Under the pieces are notes generated by a model. It searched no databases. It worked only from the letters and a program-made list of their open reading frames with translations, and was not told the origin of the DNA. A program made the position numbers and the translations under genes. Below, piece by piece: positions 42,455-51,649 of a stretch of DNA of 64,000 nt. This stretch comes from an uncultured Ruminiclostridium sp. (GTDB taxonomy: Bacteria > Bacillota > Clostridia > Oscillospirales > Ruminococcaceae): NCBI GenBank assembly GCA_934454635.1, contig CAKSFR010000009.1, positions 1-64,000 of the forward strand, in the 5' to 3' direction. Within the stretch, counting starts at the first letter, position 1. Every line of letters starts with the position of its first letter.

Positions 42455-42870
42455 CCGGCATCACCGCCTTTGAACCGTGCCGCAATATAACAGCCGTGGG
42501 AGCAGTATTTGCGCTTGGCGTTTCCGTAGGCCGTGAATTCCTTCCCGCAATTCGGGCAGGTAAAAGTATAAACGGCTTTCTGCTTTACGGCCTCCGGGTG
42601 AGCGTTCCACCATGTTGTCCGGCACCCCGAGCAGCAGAACTTCTTCTGTTTCCGTCCGGGGAGCTTGATCAGCGCCTTGCCGCAGTTCAGGCAAAGCTGC
42701 GTGGGAACCTTCGCAAGGCTGTGGCTCTCTGCCTTCTCACCGGCGAGGCCGTGGGATCGACAATATGCTTTGACGCTGTCCTTTGACAGTCCGATGCTGT
42801 TGGCGATGGCCGTATATCCGAATCCCTGATATCGCAGGGCCGTTATCTTTTCTCTTTGCTCGTTGGTCAT
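42451..42870 (-). CDS. Helix-turn-helix protein with two zinc ribbons
   Basis: A 139-residue protein from ATG 42870 (MTNEQREKITALRYQGFGYT). The N-terminal sigma-like helix-turn-helix is GFGYTAIANSIGLSKDSVKAYC. Two zinc-binding units follow: LCLNCGKALIKLPGRKQKKF with CCSGC, and TCPNCGKEFTAYGNAKRKYC with SHGC. It probably binds DNA and may be the recombination directionality factor or a regulator of the recombinase operon. It is coupled to the SHOCT-like gene. Confidence 0.7.
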   Translation of the reverse strand: MTNEQREKITALRYQGFGYTAIANSIGLSKDSVKAYCRSHGLAGEKAESHSLAKVPTQLCLNCGKALIKLPGRKQKKFCCSGCRTTWWNAHPEAVKQKAVYTFTCPNCGKEFTAYGNAKRKYCSHGCYIAARFKGGDAG

Positions 42871-42957
42871 GAGATTGTCCTCCAGCCCGAGAGGGGTTCC
42901 TCTCACTACCCACTGGAGGGAAATGGCCATCTTGAACGAAAAAAGAGCAAAAAAATA

Positions 42958-42989
42958 GCGCCCTCCACGGAAAAATCCGCAGAGGGCGC
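42958..42989 (-). terminator. Terminator after the prophage lysis genes
   Basis: GCGCCCTC and GAGGGCGC make an 8-bp stem; the minus strand continues with ATTTTTTTGC. It separates the late operon from the regulator/recombinase operon. Confidence 0.8.
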
Positions 42990-42998
42990 ATAAAAGGG

Positions 42999-43946
42999 TT
43001 ATTTATTCGGAATTCTGAGTTTCATACCGCTGTAGATGACATTGCTTTTAAGTCCGTTCAAGGAGACGATCTCCTTGTAGCGGTTACCGTCACCGAGATA
43101 CTTCTTTGCGATTGCCCAGAGGGTATCTCCGTGTGTTACGGTATGAATGCGGTATTCCTCGGCGGGTTTCGTGTCTGCCACAGCAAGTGCAGAGGTCTTG
43201 ACCGGCGACATGATGGAGTACCTGCCGGATTCATCCTTGTTGATGACCGCACGGTCGCCGCTGACCTCGACCACATACCAGCGGAGCTTCTTCACCCAGC
43301 CGGGAATGGCTTTGCCGCCATAATAGGTGCTGCCAGTGATGGTCACAAGGTCACCAGCCTTAATTGTGCCGGTGGGCTGGGTCGGTTCGACCGGCTTCAC
43401 CTCGCTGCCGAGAGCCGCCGTGACCTTGGATGCCAGATCGCCCATGCGGGCATACATCCAGTCGCCAGGGCAGGATTTGTTCGCAAACCATCTATGGACA
43501 GTCAGCACCATCTCATCCGGTGCGGGCGTATAGCCGAGCGTCTTGTCCTTATCGCCCAGCCAGAGCAGCTTGGTCTTGCCATTACGCTTGCAGATGTCGG
43601 TGCAAAGCTCAATGAGCCGCTGGTACACCACATCCTTGAACGCATAAGGCTCAGTGGCATCACTGGCGCACTCAATGGTCACGGCTCTCTGGTCGTTGGC
43701 TGCGGAGGAGGAGCACCAAGAGCGGTTTTTCTCTTCCACATACATCCCGACCCGACCGTCCACACCGATGCCATAGTTGCTGCTTGCCTGACGGGATGTC
43801 GGCAGAAATACATTTCCCAGCGTTTCCACACTGCACTGACCCACCACGCAGTGCGGCGTGATGCGGTCGATGCTGTGGGTGCGCTGACCGGAGTGGTTCG
43901 GGCTGAGCTTGGTGTAGGATACCAGAGGGCTGTTCGTGTAAGCCAT
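42999..43946 (-). CDS. Phage endolysin: N-acetylmuramoyl-L-alanine amidase with LysM
   Basis: A 315-residue endolysin. An Amidase_2-like zinc amidase domain spans ~1-190, with candidate zinc ligands in ITPHCVVGQC and VLTVHRWFANKSCPGDW. It is followed by an SH3-like domain (~205-260, VTITGSTYYGGKAIPGWVKK) and a C-terminal LysM domain (YRIHTVTHGDTLWAIAKKYL to the end). It cleaves the amide bond between muramic acid and the stem peptide to release virions. It directly follows the holin gene. Confidence 0.92.
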   Translation of the reverse strand: MAYTNSPLVSYTKLSPNHSGQRTHSIDRITPHCVVGQCSVETLGNVFLPTSRQASSNYGIGVDGRVGMYVEEKNRSWCSSSAANDQRAVTIECASDATEPYAFKDVVYQRLIELCTDICKRNGKTKLLWLGDKDKTLGYTPAPDEMVLTVHRWFANKSCPGDWMYARMGDLASKVTAALGSEVKPVEPTQPTGTIKAGDLVTITGSTYYGGKAIPGWVKKLRWYVVEVSGDRAVINKDESGRYSIMSPVKTSALAVADTKPAEEYRIHTVTHGDTLWAIAKKYLGDGNRYKEIVSLNGLKSNVIYSGMKLRIPNK

Positions 43947-44368
43947 TACTCTTCACCGCCCTTTTCATCGGTTGCGCGGTCATGCAGCTGCTCCAGCACT
44001 TCTTTAAGCTTTTCGGGGATCGGCAGTCCCAGGTGCGCGGCGTTTTCCAACAGGCTCACACCCTCATTGGAAAGGTAGAAGAAAATCACCGCCGTCCGAA
44101 GAACCCCTGTTCCACTGAGCACATAGACATCCAGAATGTTTCCAATGCCCACAAGGGTGAAAATCAGCACCTTCCGGCAGATACCCTTGAAACCCACCGC
44201 ACTGGAAAGATTCTTGTCCGAGATGGCGCACAGAACGCCGGTGATGTAGTCGATCACCACAAAGGCAATCAGGACATACAGAAATCCGTCCACACCGCCG
44301 AGAAACCAGCCGAGAAAGCCGCCCAAGGCAGTGAACGCAATCTGAATGCCATTCCAAATCTGTTTCAT
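43946..44368 (-). CDS. Phage holin (TcdE-like toxin secretion/lysis family)
   Basis: A 140-residue membrane protein from ATG 44368 (MKQIWNGIQIAFTALGGFLG). Three hydrophobic segments lie at ~8-26, ~30-48 and ~70-92, and the family motif YVLIAFVVIDYITGVLCAIS is clear. The charged C-terminus (EQLHDRATDEKGGEE) is cytoplasmic. It makes the membrane lesion through which the endolysin acts. Its stop overlaps the endolysin start by one base. Confidence 0.9.
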   Translation of the reverse strand: MKQIWNGIQIAFTALGGFLGWFLGGVDGFLYVLIAFVVIDYITGVLCAISDKNLSSAVGFKGICRKVLIFTLVGIGNILDVYVLSGTGVLRTAVIFFYLSNEGVSLLENAAHLGLPIPEKLKEVLEQLHDRATDEKGGEE

Positions 44369-44381
44369 ATTCGTTTCCTCC

Positions 44382-44747
44382 TTATTCCTCTGTAAAATGA
44401 ACAAACGGCATCAGCAGCCCGATGTCGTTTGCAGATAACAGCAGATTTTCCGTGATGGGAATGTCGATAGCTTCCACCTCCGGCGTGACCTCCATCTCTA
44501 ACAGTTCCTCCAGTTCGGCAGCTGCTTTCGGCTCGTTCTCTGCGGAGAAATCAAAGCTGCCGTCCTCCTTTGCCGTGCCGTATTTTTCAAAGATTTTCTG
44601 CCGCTGTTCGGCAAAGAAATCCGCCTCCTTCTGCAAGGCGGTAATCATGCGCTTGAGCTTGTAGGCAAGACGAAGCTGCAGATCTCCGGCAGACAGCTTG
44701 GACAGCGCCGGAACCGCCAGAACGATGTCCTTCAGTTGTACTTTCAT
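44382..44747 (-). CDS. Hypothetical late phage protein
   Basis: A 121-residue acidic protein from ATG 44747 (MKVQLKDIVLAVPALSKLSA). It is largely helical with a coiled-coil middle (YKLKRMITALQKEADFFAEQ). The long open frame upstream of this start lies within the tail gene and is a shadow. Proteins of this size and form between the tail and holin genes occur in related phages without an assigned role. Confidence 0.65.
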   Translation of the reverse strand: MKVQLKDIVLAVPALSKLSAGDLQLRLAYKLKRMITALQKEADFFAEQRQKIFEKYGTAKEDGSFDFSAENEPKAAAELEELLEMEVTPEVEAIDIPITENLLLSANDIGLLMPFVHFTEE

Positions 44748-44761
44748 GTGCGTTTTCCTCC

Positions 44762-46795
44762 TTAAGTGCCGATCAGCCCGTATTTCACAAGGATGCCGAC
44801 CAGGTTGTTCAGAATTTTCAGATAGTTGGATGAGGTCGCCGCCGAATAACTCATATTCTGCGAATAGGTGCTGAGCGTCTGCCGCGCAACGGGCGTTCCG
44901 GCAAAGAAGCCGATTTTCGAGCTTGTACCCGAGCCGATTTTCACCTGCACAGAACCGAGATAGGCATAGTGCCAGTAAAGGCTTGCCGTACCCAGGTAAA
45001 AGGGGTATGAGGTGCTGCTTGAGGACGGCTTCAGTTCGCGGGATGTGCTTGCCGTGATGTAATAGCTGGTGCTGCCGCCCATTTTGACCTCTACTCCGGC
45101 CATATTGGGATCGGAGCCGCCGATAACAGTGCCGTTCACCCGAAGCGAACTGCCGAACGCATCCAGATAACAGGAGCTGTTTAGATACAGCTTGCTGATG
45201 TATCCTGTATCCCAATAGTAGACGGACGAGCCGAGACGGTTGACCGCCGCGCCGTTTGCCACAATTTCAAATGTGCCGCCGTTAAAGCCGATGTAGCCGT
45301 CGTTGTTTCCGTTGCGGATCGTGATCTTTTCGCACCAGATGTTTCCGAAGGTATAGGAGATGTTTCCGAGATCCCAGTCCACAATGGTAGCCGGCCGGAC
45401 GCAGTGGTTTTTCGTGTCGACGATCAGCGCGTGTGTGCCAACGCCGTCCCAACTGGCAAGCTTGATCTGCGTTCCGGCGAAAATGTAGGTGTAGTCGTAG
45501 TTCCATGTTCCGTCGCCGCCGATGTACATGGTGGTGCTGGTATATTCCTTCAAGCTGACTTTGCCGGACTGAGAATAGATGGTCTTGACCTTCAGCGTGG
45601 AGGTGTCGATGCGGTCGGCATGGATGGTGCCGGTGGTAATATTCGCGCCGTTGATGGTGGTCTTGCCTGCCGTACCGAGAGCGGAAATGGTCACATAGCC
45701 GGAGAGGTCGATGGTATCGACCACCAGCTTGACGGCCCGGTCGGTCATGGTGAAATCAGAGGCGGATGTGCCGGACTTCACCAGCCAGTTGATTTTGTTT
45801 GCCGTCTGCGTGACCGAGGTGATGTTGCCCTCTGCCGTCTCGATGCGGGTCTTAAAGCTGTTTACGGTCTGCGTCAGGGTAGAAACGGACCCTTCCGCGT
45901 TTTCAATCCGCGTATTAAAGCCGCTCACAGTCTGTGAGAGCGTGGAGAGATTTCCGTCTACAGTTTGGATGCTGGAAAGCAGCTTGCCGTCCGCAGCCTT
46001 GAATTCCTGCCGCACTCGATCAAGCTGAGTCGCGGTGGATGCAAGCAGGTTCGGCACGTAATCGCCGACCTCCACCCGCACGGTGTAGCGGTAGAAGGGG
46101 TCGTACTCGATGCTGATGATGCGCGTGTCCACATTCACACCCATCGGCGTATAGGTGATGTTCACCTCGTCACCCGCCTGCAAGTCGGCCATTTTGAAAA
46201 GCGAAATTTCGTAAGACTGCGTATTTTCCCGGCTGTCAATGGTCACAGTCAGATCGGTCACATTCTCACCGTCCATTAGATGCTTGCGGACAGTGCTGCC
46301 ACGATGCTTTCGCAGGTTGATTTTGTACCCGTCGTACTCCACCTCGCAGCCGCAGGTGTCAATGAAGCGCATGAGCGCACTGCGGCGGCTGAGAGGGCTT
46401 TGGTCGGTGAACGCGCATTCCACACGCTCGGTAGCTTCGATAACACCCACAGAAAACGGCGTGCCGGACAACAGCTGCGTCATGCCGTCTGCCGGAGTTC
46501 CTTCAAATACGAAGGTCACTAAGTTGTATTTCTCATCGTTGAGCGTGTACGAAATATGTTCACACTGCACCGTCGTAACCGGAAAACCGCCCGTGATCTT
46601 CTTGGATACACGGACGATGTTGTAAAACTGACCGTCCAGCTTCGCGGTCATGCCGATAGACAGCGGCTGCGACCGGGAAGCAAGGACGGAGAACGAAAGC
46701 GTCCGCTCCCCGGACAGCTTGTCGCAGAGGGAGGCGGAGAGCACGCGCGGGAAGCTGCATTGGAGCGTCCCAGTGCTGTTATAGATTTCAAGCAT
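44762..46795 (-). CDS. Phage tail-tip/minor structural protein, copy 2
   Basis: A 677-residue protein. Residues ~1-270 form the conserved phage minor structural N-terminal domain (ASLCDKLSGERTLSFSVLAS, EHISYTLNDEKYNLVTFVFE, YTVRVEVGDYVPNLLAS). A run of ~15-residue repeats follows (VSGFNTRIENAEGSVSTLTQ), forming a coiled stalk, then a beta-rich receptor-side tail (GNNDGYIGFNGGTFEIVANG). It is paralogous to the gene just upstream, from which the C-terminal third differs. Confidence 0.85.
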   Translation of the reverse strand: MLEIYNSTGTLQCSFPRVLSASLCDKLSGERTLSFSVLASRSQPLSIGMTAKLDGQFYNIVRVSKKITGGFPVTTVQCEHISYTLNDEKYNLVTFVFEGTPADGMTQLLSGTPFSVGVIEATERVECAFTDQSPLSRRSALMRFIDTCGCEVEYDGYKINLRKHRGSTVRKHLMDGENVTDLTVTIDSRENTQSYEISLFKMADLQAGDEVNITYTPMGVNVDTRIISIEYDPFYRYTVRVEVGDYVPNLLASTATQLDRVRQEFKAADGKLLSSIQTVDGNLSTLSQTVSGFNTRIENAEGSVSTLTQTVNSFKTRIETAEGNITSVTQTANKINWLVKSGTSASDFTMTDRAVKLVVDTIDLSGYVTISALGTAGKTTINGANITTGTIHADRIDTSTLKVKTIYSQSGKVSLKEYTSTTMYIGGDGTWNYDYTYIFAGTQIKLASWDGVGTHALIVDTKNHCVRPATIVDWDLGNISYTFGNIWCEKITIRNGNNDGYIGFNGGTFEIVANGAAVNRLGSSVYYWDTGYISKLYLNSSCYLDAFGSSLRVNGTVIGGSDPNMAGVEVKMGGSTSYYITASTSRELKPSSSSTSYPFYLGTASLYWHYAYLGSVQVKIGSGTSSKIGFFAGTPVARQTLSTYSQNMSYSAATSSNYLKILNNLVGILVKYGLIGT

Positions 46796-46807
46796 ATTAG
46801 ATGCCTC

Positions 46808-48604
46808 CTAACTAATCAGTCCATAGGCCTTTAACGCTGTAATAAGGTTGTTGATTGCCGTATTGCAGGACGCAACAGTAGAACCGGTGGCACGGGAAAC
46901 AGCCTTTCTGCCGATAGGCGTTGTGCCGAAGAATCCGACTTTTGCACCTGTCGTTGTTCCGAGTTTCGCCGATGTCACGACATTCAGCGTTCCAATATTA
47001 CCGTAATGCCAGGGGTATCCTGAAGTTCCCAGATAAAATGGATAAGAAGAACTGGATGTGCTTGGACGGAACTCTCGGCTGTTGTTCATCACGGCATAGT
47101 AACTGCTTGTACCGATATTTACATAGCTGCCGCCAACAATCTTCACATACCCTCCGGAGATATTGACCGTGTAGAGCGTACTGGTTTCATCGCCAACATT
47201 GATGGTTGTCCCATACAAGCTGAGTTTTGTCGGACTGACGCTGTTGGACATCTGATCTTTGCCGACTGCGATATTTGGGTTCCCGTAAGTACCGGTGCAG
47301 GTGATAACGGGGTATGTGCCGTATTTCACATTGTTGATCTGCAGGTTCGTAACCGTAACTTTGGATGCGTCTATTGTGCCGGTCGTGATGTTACCGGCGT
47401 TGATGGTGGTTTTGCCCGCCGTGCCGAGGGCGGAGATGGTCACATAGCCGGAGAGATCGATTTTATCCGCTACCAACTTGATGGCGCGATCCGTCATCGT
47501 AAAATTGGACGCCGAGGTACCTGATTTGATCAGCCAGTCAATTTTACCCGCCGTTTGTGTCAGGGAGGAGATGTTCCCCTCTGCCGTTTGAATACGAGTC
47601 TGAAAGCTGTTCACCGTCTGTGTGAGCGTAGAAACAGAGCCTTCCGCATTTTCGATCCGCGTATTGAACCTGCTGACCGTCTGGGACAGCGTGGATACAG
47701 ACCCTTCTGCGTTTTCAATGCGGGTATCAAATCCACTAACAGTTTGCGTAAGGGACGAAAGCCCTCCCTCTATGGATTCGATTTTCGACTCCATCTTTCC
47801 GTTGGCGGCTCGGAACTCCTGTCGAATACCGTTTATGCGCTCCGTTTCCGCTGCCAGGAGGTTCGGCACATAATCTCCAACCTCGATACGGACGGTATGC
47901 GCATCAAAAGGATTGTAGCTCATGCCTACAATTCTCGTATCCGCTTCAATAGAAAGAGGGTGATATACGATGCGCACCTCGTCTCCTACGGAAAGCGGTG
48001 TACGTTTGAACAGCTGTATCTCATAAGCCTGCGTTTCTTTTCTGGAATCGTAGGTAGCGCAAAGCCCTGTCACATTTGTTCCGTCCATCAGGGCAATGCG
48101 TTCCAAGCTGCCGCGATGGGTCCGAATGTGAATCGTGTATCCACTGTATTCCAGTTCGCCTCCGCAGGCATCCGCAAACCGCATCAGTGCAGATCGGCGG
48201 TTCAGTGGGCTGCTGTCTGTAAAAGCGCATTCCACCATCGCTGTCGGCTCTACAACACCCACGGAGAACGGCGTTCCGGCAAGCAGCTCTGTCAATCCTT
48301 GCAGCGGCGCTCCTTCAAACACAAAGGTCACAAGGTTGTACCGTTCGCTGTTGAGCGTGTAAGAAATGTGTTCGCAGGATACGGTGCTGATCTCTATCCC
48401 AGATGTGAAGCCCCGCTTGACCCGTACAATATCGTAATACTGACCATCATACCGAACCGCCATGCCAGGCAGGAGCGGAACGCAGTTTTCCTGCAGGACA
48501 GTAAAGTCAAAGGTCAGCGTGCCGTCTAACTTGTCGCATATAGAAGCGGTGAGTACGTGAGAAATGGCTCGAATGACATGATCATTTTTGAGAATCTCAA
48601 TCAC
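46808..48604 (-). CDS. Phage tail-tip/minor structural protein, copy 1
   Basis: A 598-residue protein starting at GTG 48604, preceded by GAGGAGGTG at seven bases; the longer frame runs into the tape-measure gene. Domain order equals copy 2: N-terminal tail hub domain (ASICDKLDGTLTFDFTVLQE), three stalk repeats of the form TQTVSGFDTRIENAEGSVST, and a distinct C-terminal beta region (VNISGGYVKIVGGSYVNIG). The stalk has one repeat more than copy 2. Both probably sit at the tail tip, and the duplicated pair could widen host range. Confidence 0.83.
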   Translation of the reverse strand: MIEILKNDHVIRAISHVLTASICDKLDGTLTFDFTVLQENCVPLLPGMAVRYDGQYYDIVRVKRGFTSGIEISTVSCEHISYTLNSERYNLVTFVFEGAPLQGLTELLAGTPFSVGVVEPTAMVECAFTDSSPLNRRSALMRFADACGGELEYSGYTIHIRTHRGSLERIALMDGTNVTGLCATYDSRKETQAYEIQLFKRTPLSVGDEVRIVYHPLSIEADTRIVGMSYNPFDAHTVRIEVGDYVPNLLAAETERINGIRQEFRAANGKMESKIESIEGGLSSLTQTVSGFDTRIENAEGSVSTLSQTVSRFNTRIENAEGSVSTLTQTVNSFQTRIQTAEGNISSLTQTAGKIDWLIKSGTSASNFTMTDRAIKLVADKIDLSGYVTISALGTAGKTTINAGNITTGTIDASKVTVTNLQINNVKYGTYPVITCTGTYGNPNIAVGKDQMSNSVSPTKLSLYGTTINVGDETSTLYTVNISGGYVKIVGGSYVNIGTSSYYAVMNNSREFRPSTSSSSYPFYLGTSGYPWHYGNIGTLNVVTSAKLGTTTGAKVGFFGTTPIGRKAVSRATGSTVASCNTAINNLITALKAYGLIS

Positions 48605-48618
48605 ATTCGCGCACCTCC

Positions 48619-51204
48619 TCAAACGGCTCCAAGATTGCGCACATAGGCGGCATTCTGCGTCCACTGGATTTCCGCCAGAATCCGGGCCAGCGTTGTTCCG
48701 TCGATGGTGAGCGGAATGGTGACATTAAATGCCTGCCCGCTGGACGTCCGCCCGACATCGGAAAGCCCGGAAAGCGTTGTATCCATGTTGATGTGAGACG
48801 GAATGGCAGTCCGCAAATCTGCCGTCATGCCCTGCATGACAGAGGAAATGCCGTCTGCCAGATGCTCCGCCGAGCGCACTGCCGTCTTGCCGTTTTTGTC
48901 GAGGGACCCGGCAAGACCTTCAACCAGCATCTCACCAATCCACCCCATTTCTTTCGAGGGTGAATGAATACCAAAGAAGTCGCAGATGCCGTCCCAGATG
49001 GACGAAATCCACCCGCTGACCTTATCCCAGAGCCACGAGGCAAGGGACTGAATGCCCTCCCACAGTCCGCGCACAAGGTTCGCGCCGACCTCTACGATTT
49101 TGGGAATCGACTCCATAAAGGCGGTAACGATACCTTCGATGATCTGCGGGACCGCCTTGACGATCTCCAGAATAATGGTGGGGAGATTTTCGATGAGGGA
49201 GATAAACAGCGTCACACCCGCCTCCACCAGTTGGGGGATGGATGCCAGCAAAGCGTCCACAATGGCGGTGATGATCTGGGGCAGAGCTTCCACAATGGTC
49301 AGAATGATCTCCGGTAGGTTCTGCACCAGAGATACCAACAGGTCGATACCCGCCTGCACGATCAGCGGCAATCCTTCCAACAATGCCTTGACGATGCCGT
49401 CAATGATCTGCGGAAGAACTTCAACGATTGCCGCAATGATGTCCGGCAGCGCATCCACCAGTGCGGTCAGAAGCTGAATACCCGTCTCTATAATCTGCGG
49501 GATACCCGAAATGAGGAAATCCACAATGCCCGTGATGATGGCAGGAAGGGATTCAATCAGCTGCGGCAGGGCATCCAGAAGTCCCTGCGCCAAACCGAGA
49601 ATGAGTTGGAGCGCCGCATCCAGCAGGAGCGGAAGGTTGTCGATGAGTCCATGCACGATGGCCGTAACAGCTTCCACGGCGGCGGGGAACAACTGCGGCA
49701 GCGCGTCTGCAAGTCCCTGCACCAGCGACACGATCATCTGGGTTGCTGCGTCAATGAGCAGCGGCAGATTGTCGATGATCGCCTGCGTGATCGTCATCAC
49801 CGCCTGCACCGCTGCGGGAATCAGCTGGGGCAGCAACTCCAGAATGGTGGTCAGAAGCTGTGAAAAAAGCTGCGTCACGGTATCCAGCAGCGTGGGAAGC
49901 AGTTCCGCAATGGCTTCCAATAACGCCTTTGTCGCCGTGGGCAGCGCCTTTACGATATTCTCAATGACGGGAGTGATGTTGGAGATGACGTTTTTCAGCG
50001 CCTCCGCCATATTTCCGCACAGCTGCTCCATATCCGCATCCGCGTTGCCGAAGCCGACAAGAAGGTTCTTTCCCGCCGCCTGCAAAGCGTTGATGGAACC
50101 GGAAATGGTGTGTTCCGCTTCCTTTGCGGTCGTGCCGGTGATGTCCATGCTCGTCTGAATGACATGGATGGCATCTACCACATCGGCATAGGATTCGAGG
50201 TCATAGTGGATGCCGGAGATCGCCTCGGCATCGGCAAGCAGCCGCTCCATTTCGGATTTCGTGCCGCCGTAGCCAAGCTTCAGGTTGTCCAGCATCGTGT
50301 AGTTCTGCTTGGCAAAGCCCTGATATGCCGACTGGATCATGGACATATCCGTACCCATCTTGTTGGCGTTGTCGGACATATCCGTAATTGCCATGTCGGC
50401 GTACTTGACCGCCTTTTCGGTGTCGCCGCCAAGAGACTGAATCAGGCTTGCGGAGAACGAGGTGACCGTCTCCATGTACTCGTTTGCAGACAAACCCGCT
50501 GTTTTATAGGCGTTTGCTGCGTAGCTTTGCAGCTCCTTGGAGTTATCCTTGAACAGCGTATCCACGCCGCCCACCAGCTGCTCATAGTCGGCGTAGGCAG
50601 AGACGACTTCCTTGCCCAGTTTGACGGCGGCGGCTCCGGCAGCAGCAGCGACCGCGCCCATCGCCGTGCCGATGCCCTTGAGGACGCTGCCCAGCTTTTC
50701 AAACTTGCCGCCGGATTTTTCTGCTTTCTCTCCGGCGTCGTCGATCTTGCCGCCCATGTCCCCGGCGTTTTTTGCGGCATCGTCCATTTCATCCGCCATC
50801 CTGGACACGGACTTCTCTGCATCCGTATAACCGTCGTTGGCTTCGGAGAGCGCGTCGTTGTTGGCTTTCAGTTCGCGCTCCATGTCGTTGAGGGCGGCTT
50901 CTGCATTGTTCAGCTGGATCTGCCAGCTTTGGGTGCGGCGGTCGTTTTCCTCAAAGGACTCCGACGCATTTTTCAGCGCCTGCCGCAGCACCTCGATCTT
51001 CTGCTTCTGCGCATCGATCTGCTTGTTCAGAACTTCCGACCGGGCGGCGACGGCCTGCATGGAGGTGTCGTTTTTGCCAAACTCGGAGGACACCAGTTTC
51101 ATCTCCGAGCCGAGGACCTTGAAGGACTGGTTGATGTCCGCAATGGCCTTTTTGAACTCCTTTTCTCCCTCAAGACCGATTTTTAAACCGAAATTGTCTG
51201 CCAT
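48619..51204 (-). CDS. Phage tail tape measure protein
   Basis: An 861-residue tape-measure protein, the length ruler of the siphovirus tail. The first ~170 residues are coiled coil (KVLGSEMKLVSSEFGKND, RQALKNASESFEENDRRTQS). The core (~195-390) is the conserved TMP domain with YADYEQLVGGVDTLFKDNSK. From ~400 to ~720 there is a hydrophobic repeated region of units like LPQIIDGIVKALLEGLP, repeated some 15 times. The C-terminus has the SPSKEMGWIGEMLVEGLAGS motif. Ruler length fits a tail of roughly 130 nm, by the usual relation. Confidence 0.93.
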   Translation of the reverse strand: MADNFGLKIGLEGEKEFKKAIADINQSFKVLGSEMKLVSSEFGKNDTSMQAVAARSEVLNKQIDAQKQKIEVLRQALKNASESFEENDRRTQSWQIQLNNAEAALNDMERELKANNDALSEANDGYTDAEKSVSRMADEMDDAAKNAGDMGGKIDDAGEKAEKSGGKFEKLGSVLKGIGTAMGAVAAAAGAAAVKLGKEVVSAYADYEQLVGGVDTLFKDNSKELQSYAANAYKTAGLSANEYMETVTSFSASLIQSLGGDTEKAVKYADMAITDMSDNANKMGTDMSMIQSAYQGFAKQNYTMLDNLKLGYGGTKSEMERLLADAEAISGIHYDLESYADVVDAIHVIQTSMDITGTTAKEAEHTISGSINALQAAGKNLLVGFGNADADMEQLCGNMAEALKNVISNITPVIENIVKALPTATKALLEAIAELLPTLLDTVTQLFSQLLTTILELLPQLIPAAVQAVMTITQAIIDNLPLLIDAATQMIVSLVQGLADALPQLFPAAVEAVTAIVHGLIDNLPLLLDAALQLILGLAQGLLDALPQLIESLPAIITGIVDFLISGIPQIIETGIQLLTALVDALPDIIAAIVEVLPQIIDGIVKALLEGLPLIVQAGIDLLVSLVQNLPEIILTIVEALPQIITAIVDALLASIPQLVEAGVTLFISLIENLPTIILEIVKAVPQIIEGIVTAFMESIPKIVEVGANLVRGLWEGIQSLASWLWDKVSGWISSIWDGICDFFGIHSPSKEMGWIGEMLVEGLAGSLDKNGKTAVRSAEHLADGISSVMQGMTADLRTAIPSHINMDTTLSGLSDVGRTSSGQAFNVTIPLTIDGTTLARILAEIQWTQNAAYVRNLGAV

Positions 51205-51228
51205 ACTGCCGCCTCCTTTCCACGCAGG

Positions 51229-51645
51229 TTATACGATGGGATTTACCGTGATATACACTGTGCATGGGGTGCCTGTGATTTTAAGGTAAGCACCCGATGC
51301 GGAGCTGCTGATGACATCGCCGGGCATCGCGGCATAAGAAAGATTTTTCCGCAGACAGGAAAGATGGATCATCCCTCCAACCACAGAGGTCATTTCCACA
51401 TCCGACTCTCCCGGAACGGAAACAGAGCCGTCCGGCCCGTATGCGGTGAAAGCCGTGGTCGTATGGTTGGAAATCGTAATGTCGGCGGGTTCGCTTTCTC
51501 CGCCTGTGGGCACACGCGCCAATAGATCGACCATGCTTGGCAAAAGAGCATCCTTGGGAACGCTCACGCCCTTGGCGGTAAGCCAGCTTTTGAAGGCTGC
51601 TTTTGCGTCAACAAGCCGTGTGATTTCTTGCTCAATGCTCATATT
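51229..51645 (-). CDS. Phage structural protein, tail-associated
   Basis: A 138-residue protein from ATG 51645 (MSIEQEITRLVDAKAAFKSW). It shares with the next upstream gene an N-terminal helix of the form MSIxxEhxxLxxA followed by a short helical and then beta-rich part. It may be a small tail-tip or fibre protein placed between the tail-fibre-like gene and the tape measure. Exact role unknown. Confidence 0.6.
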   Translation of the reverse strand, partial: NMSIEQEITRLVDAKAAFKSWLTAKGVSVPKDALLPSMVDLLARVPTGGESEPADITISNHTTTAFTAYGPDGSVSVPGESDVEMTSVVGGMIHLSCLRKNLSYAAMPGDVISSSASGAYLKITGTPCTVYITVNPIV

Positions 51646-51649
51646 CACC

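Noticed and set aside
44748..45215. Extended N-terminus of the 44382 gene
   Set aside because: The extra codons lie within the tail-tip gene, read as low-complexity sequence, and the ATG at 44747 has its own ribosome site.
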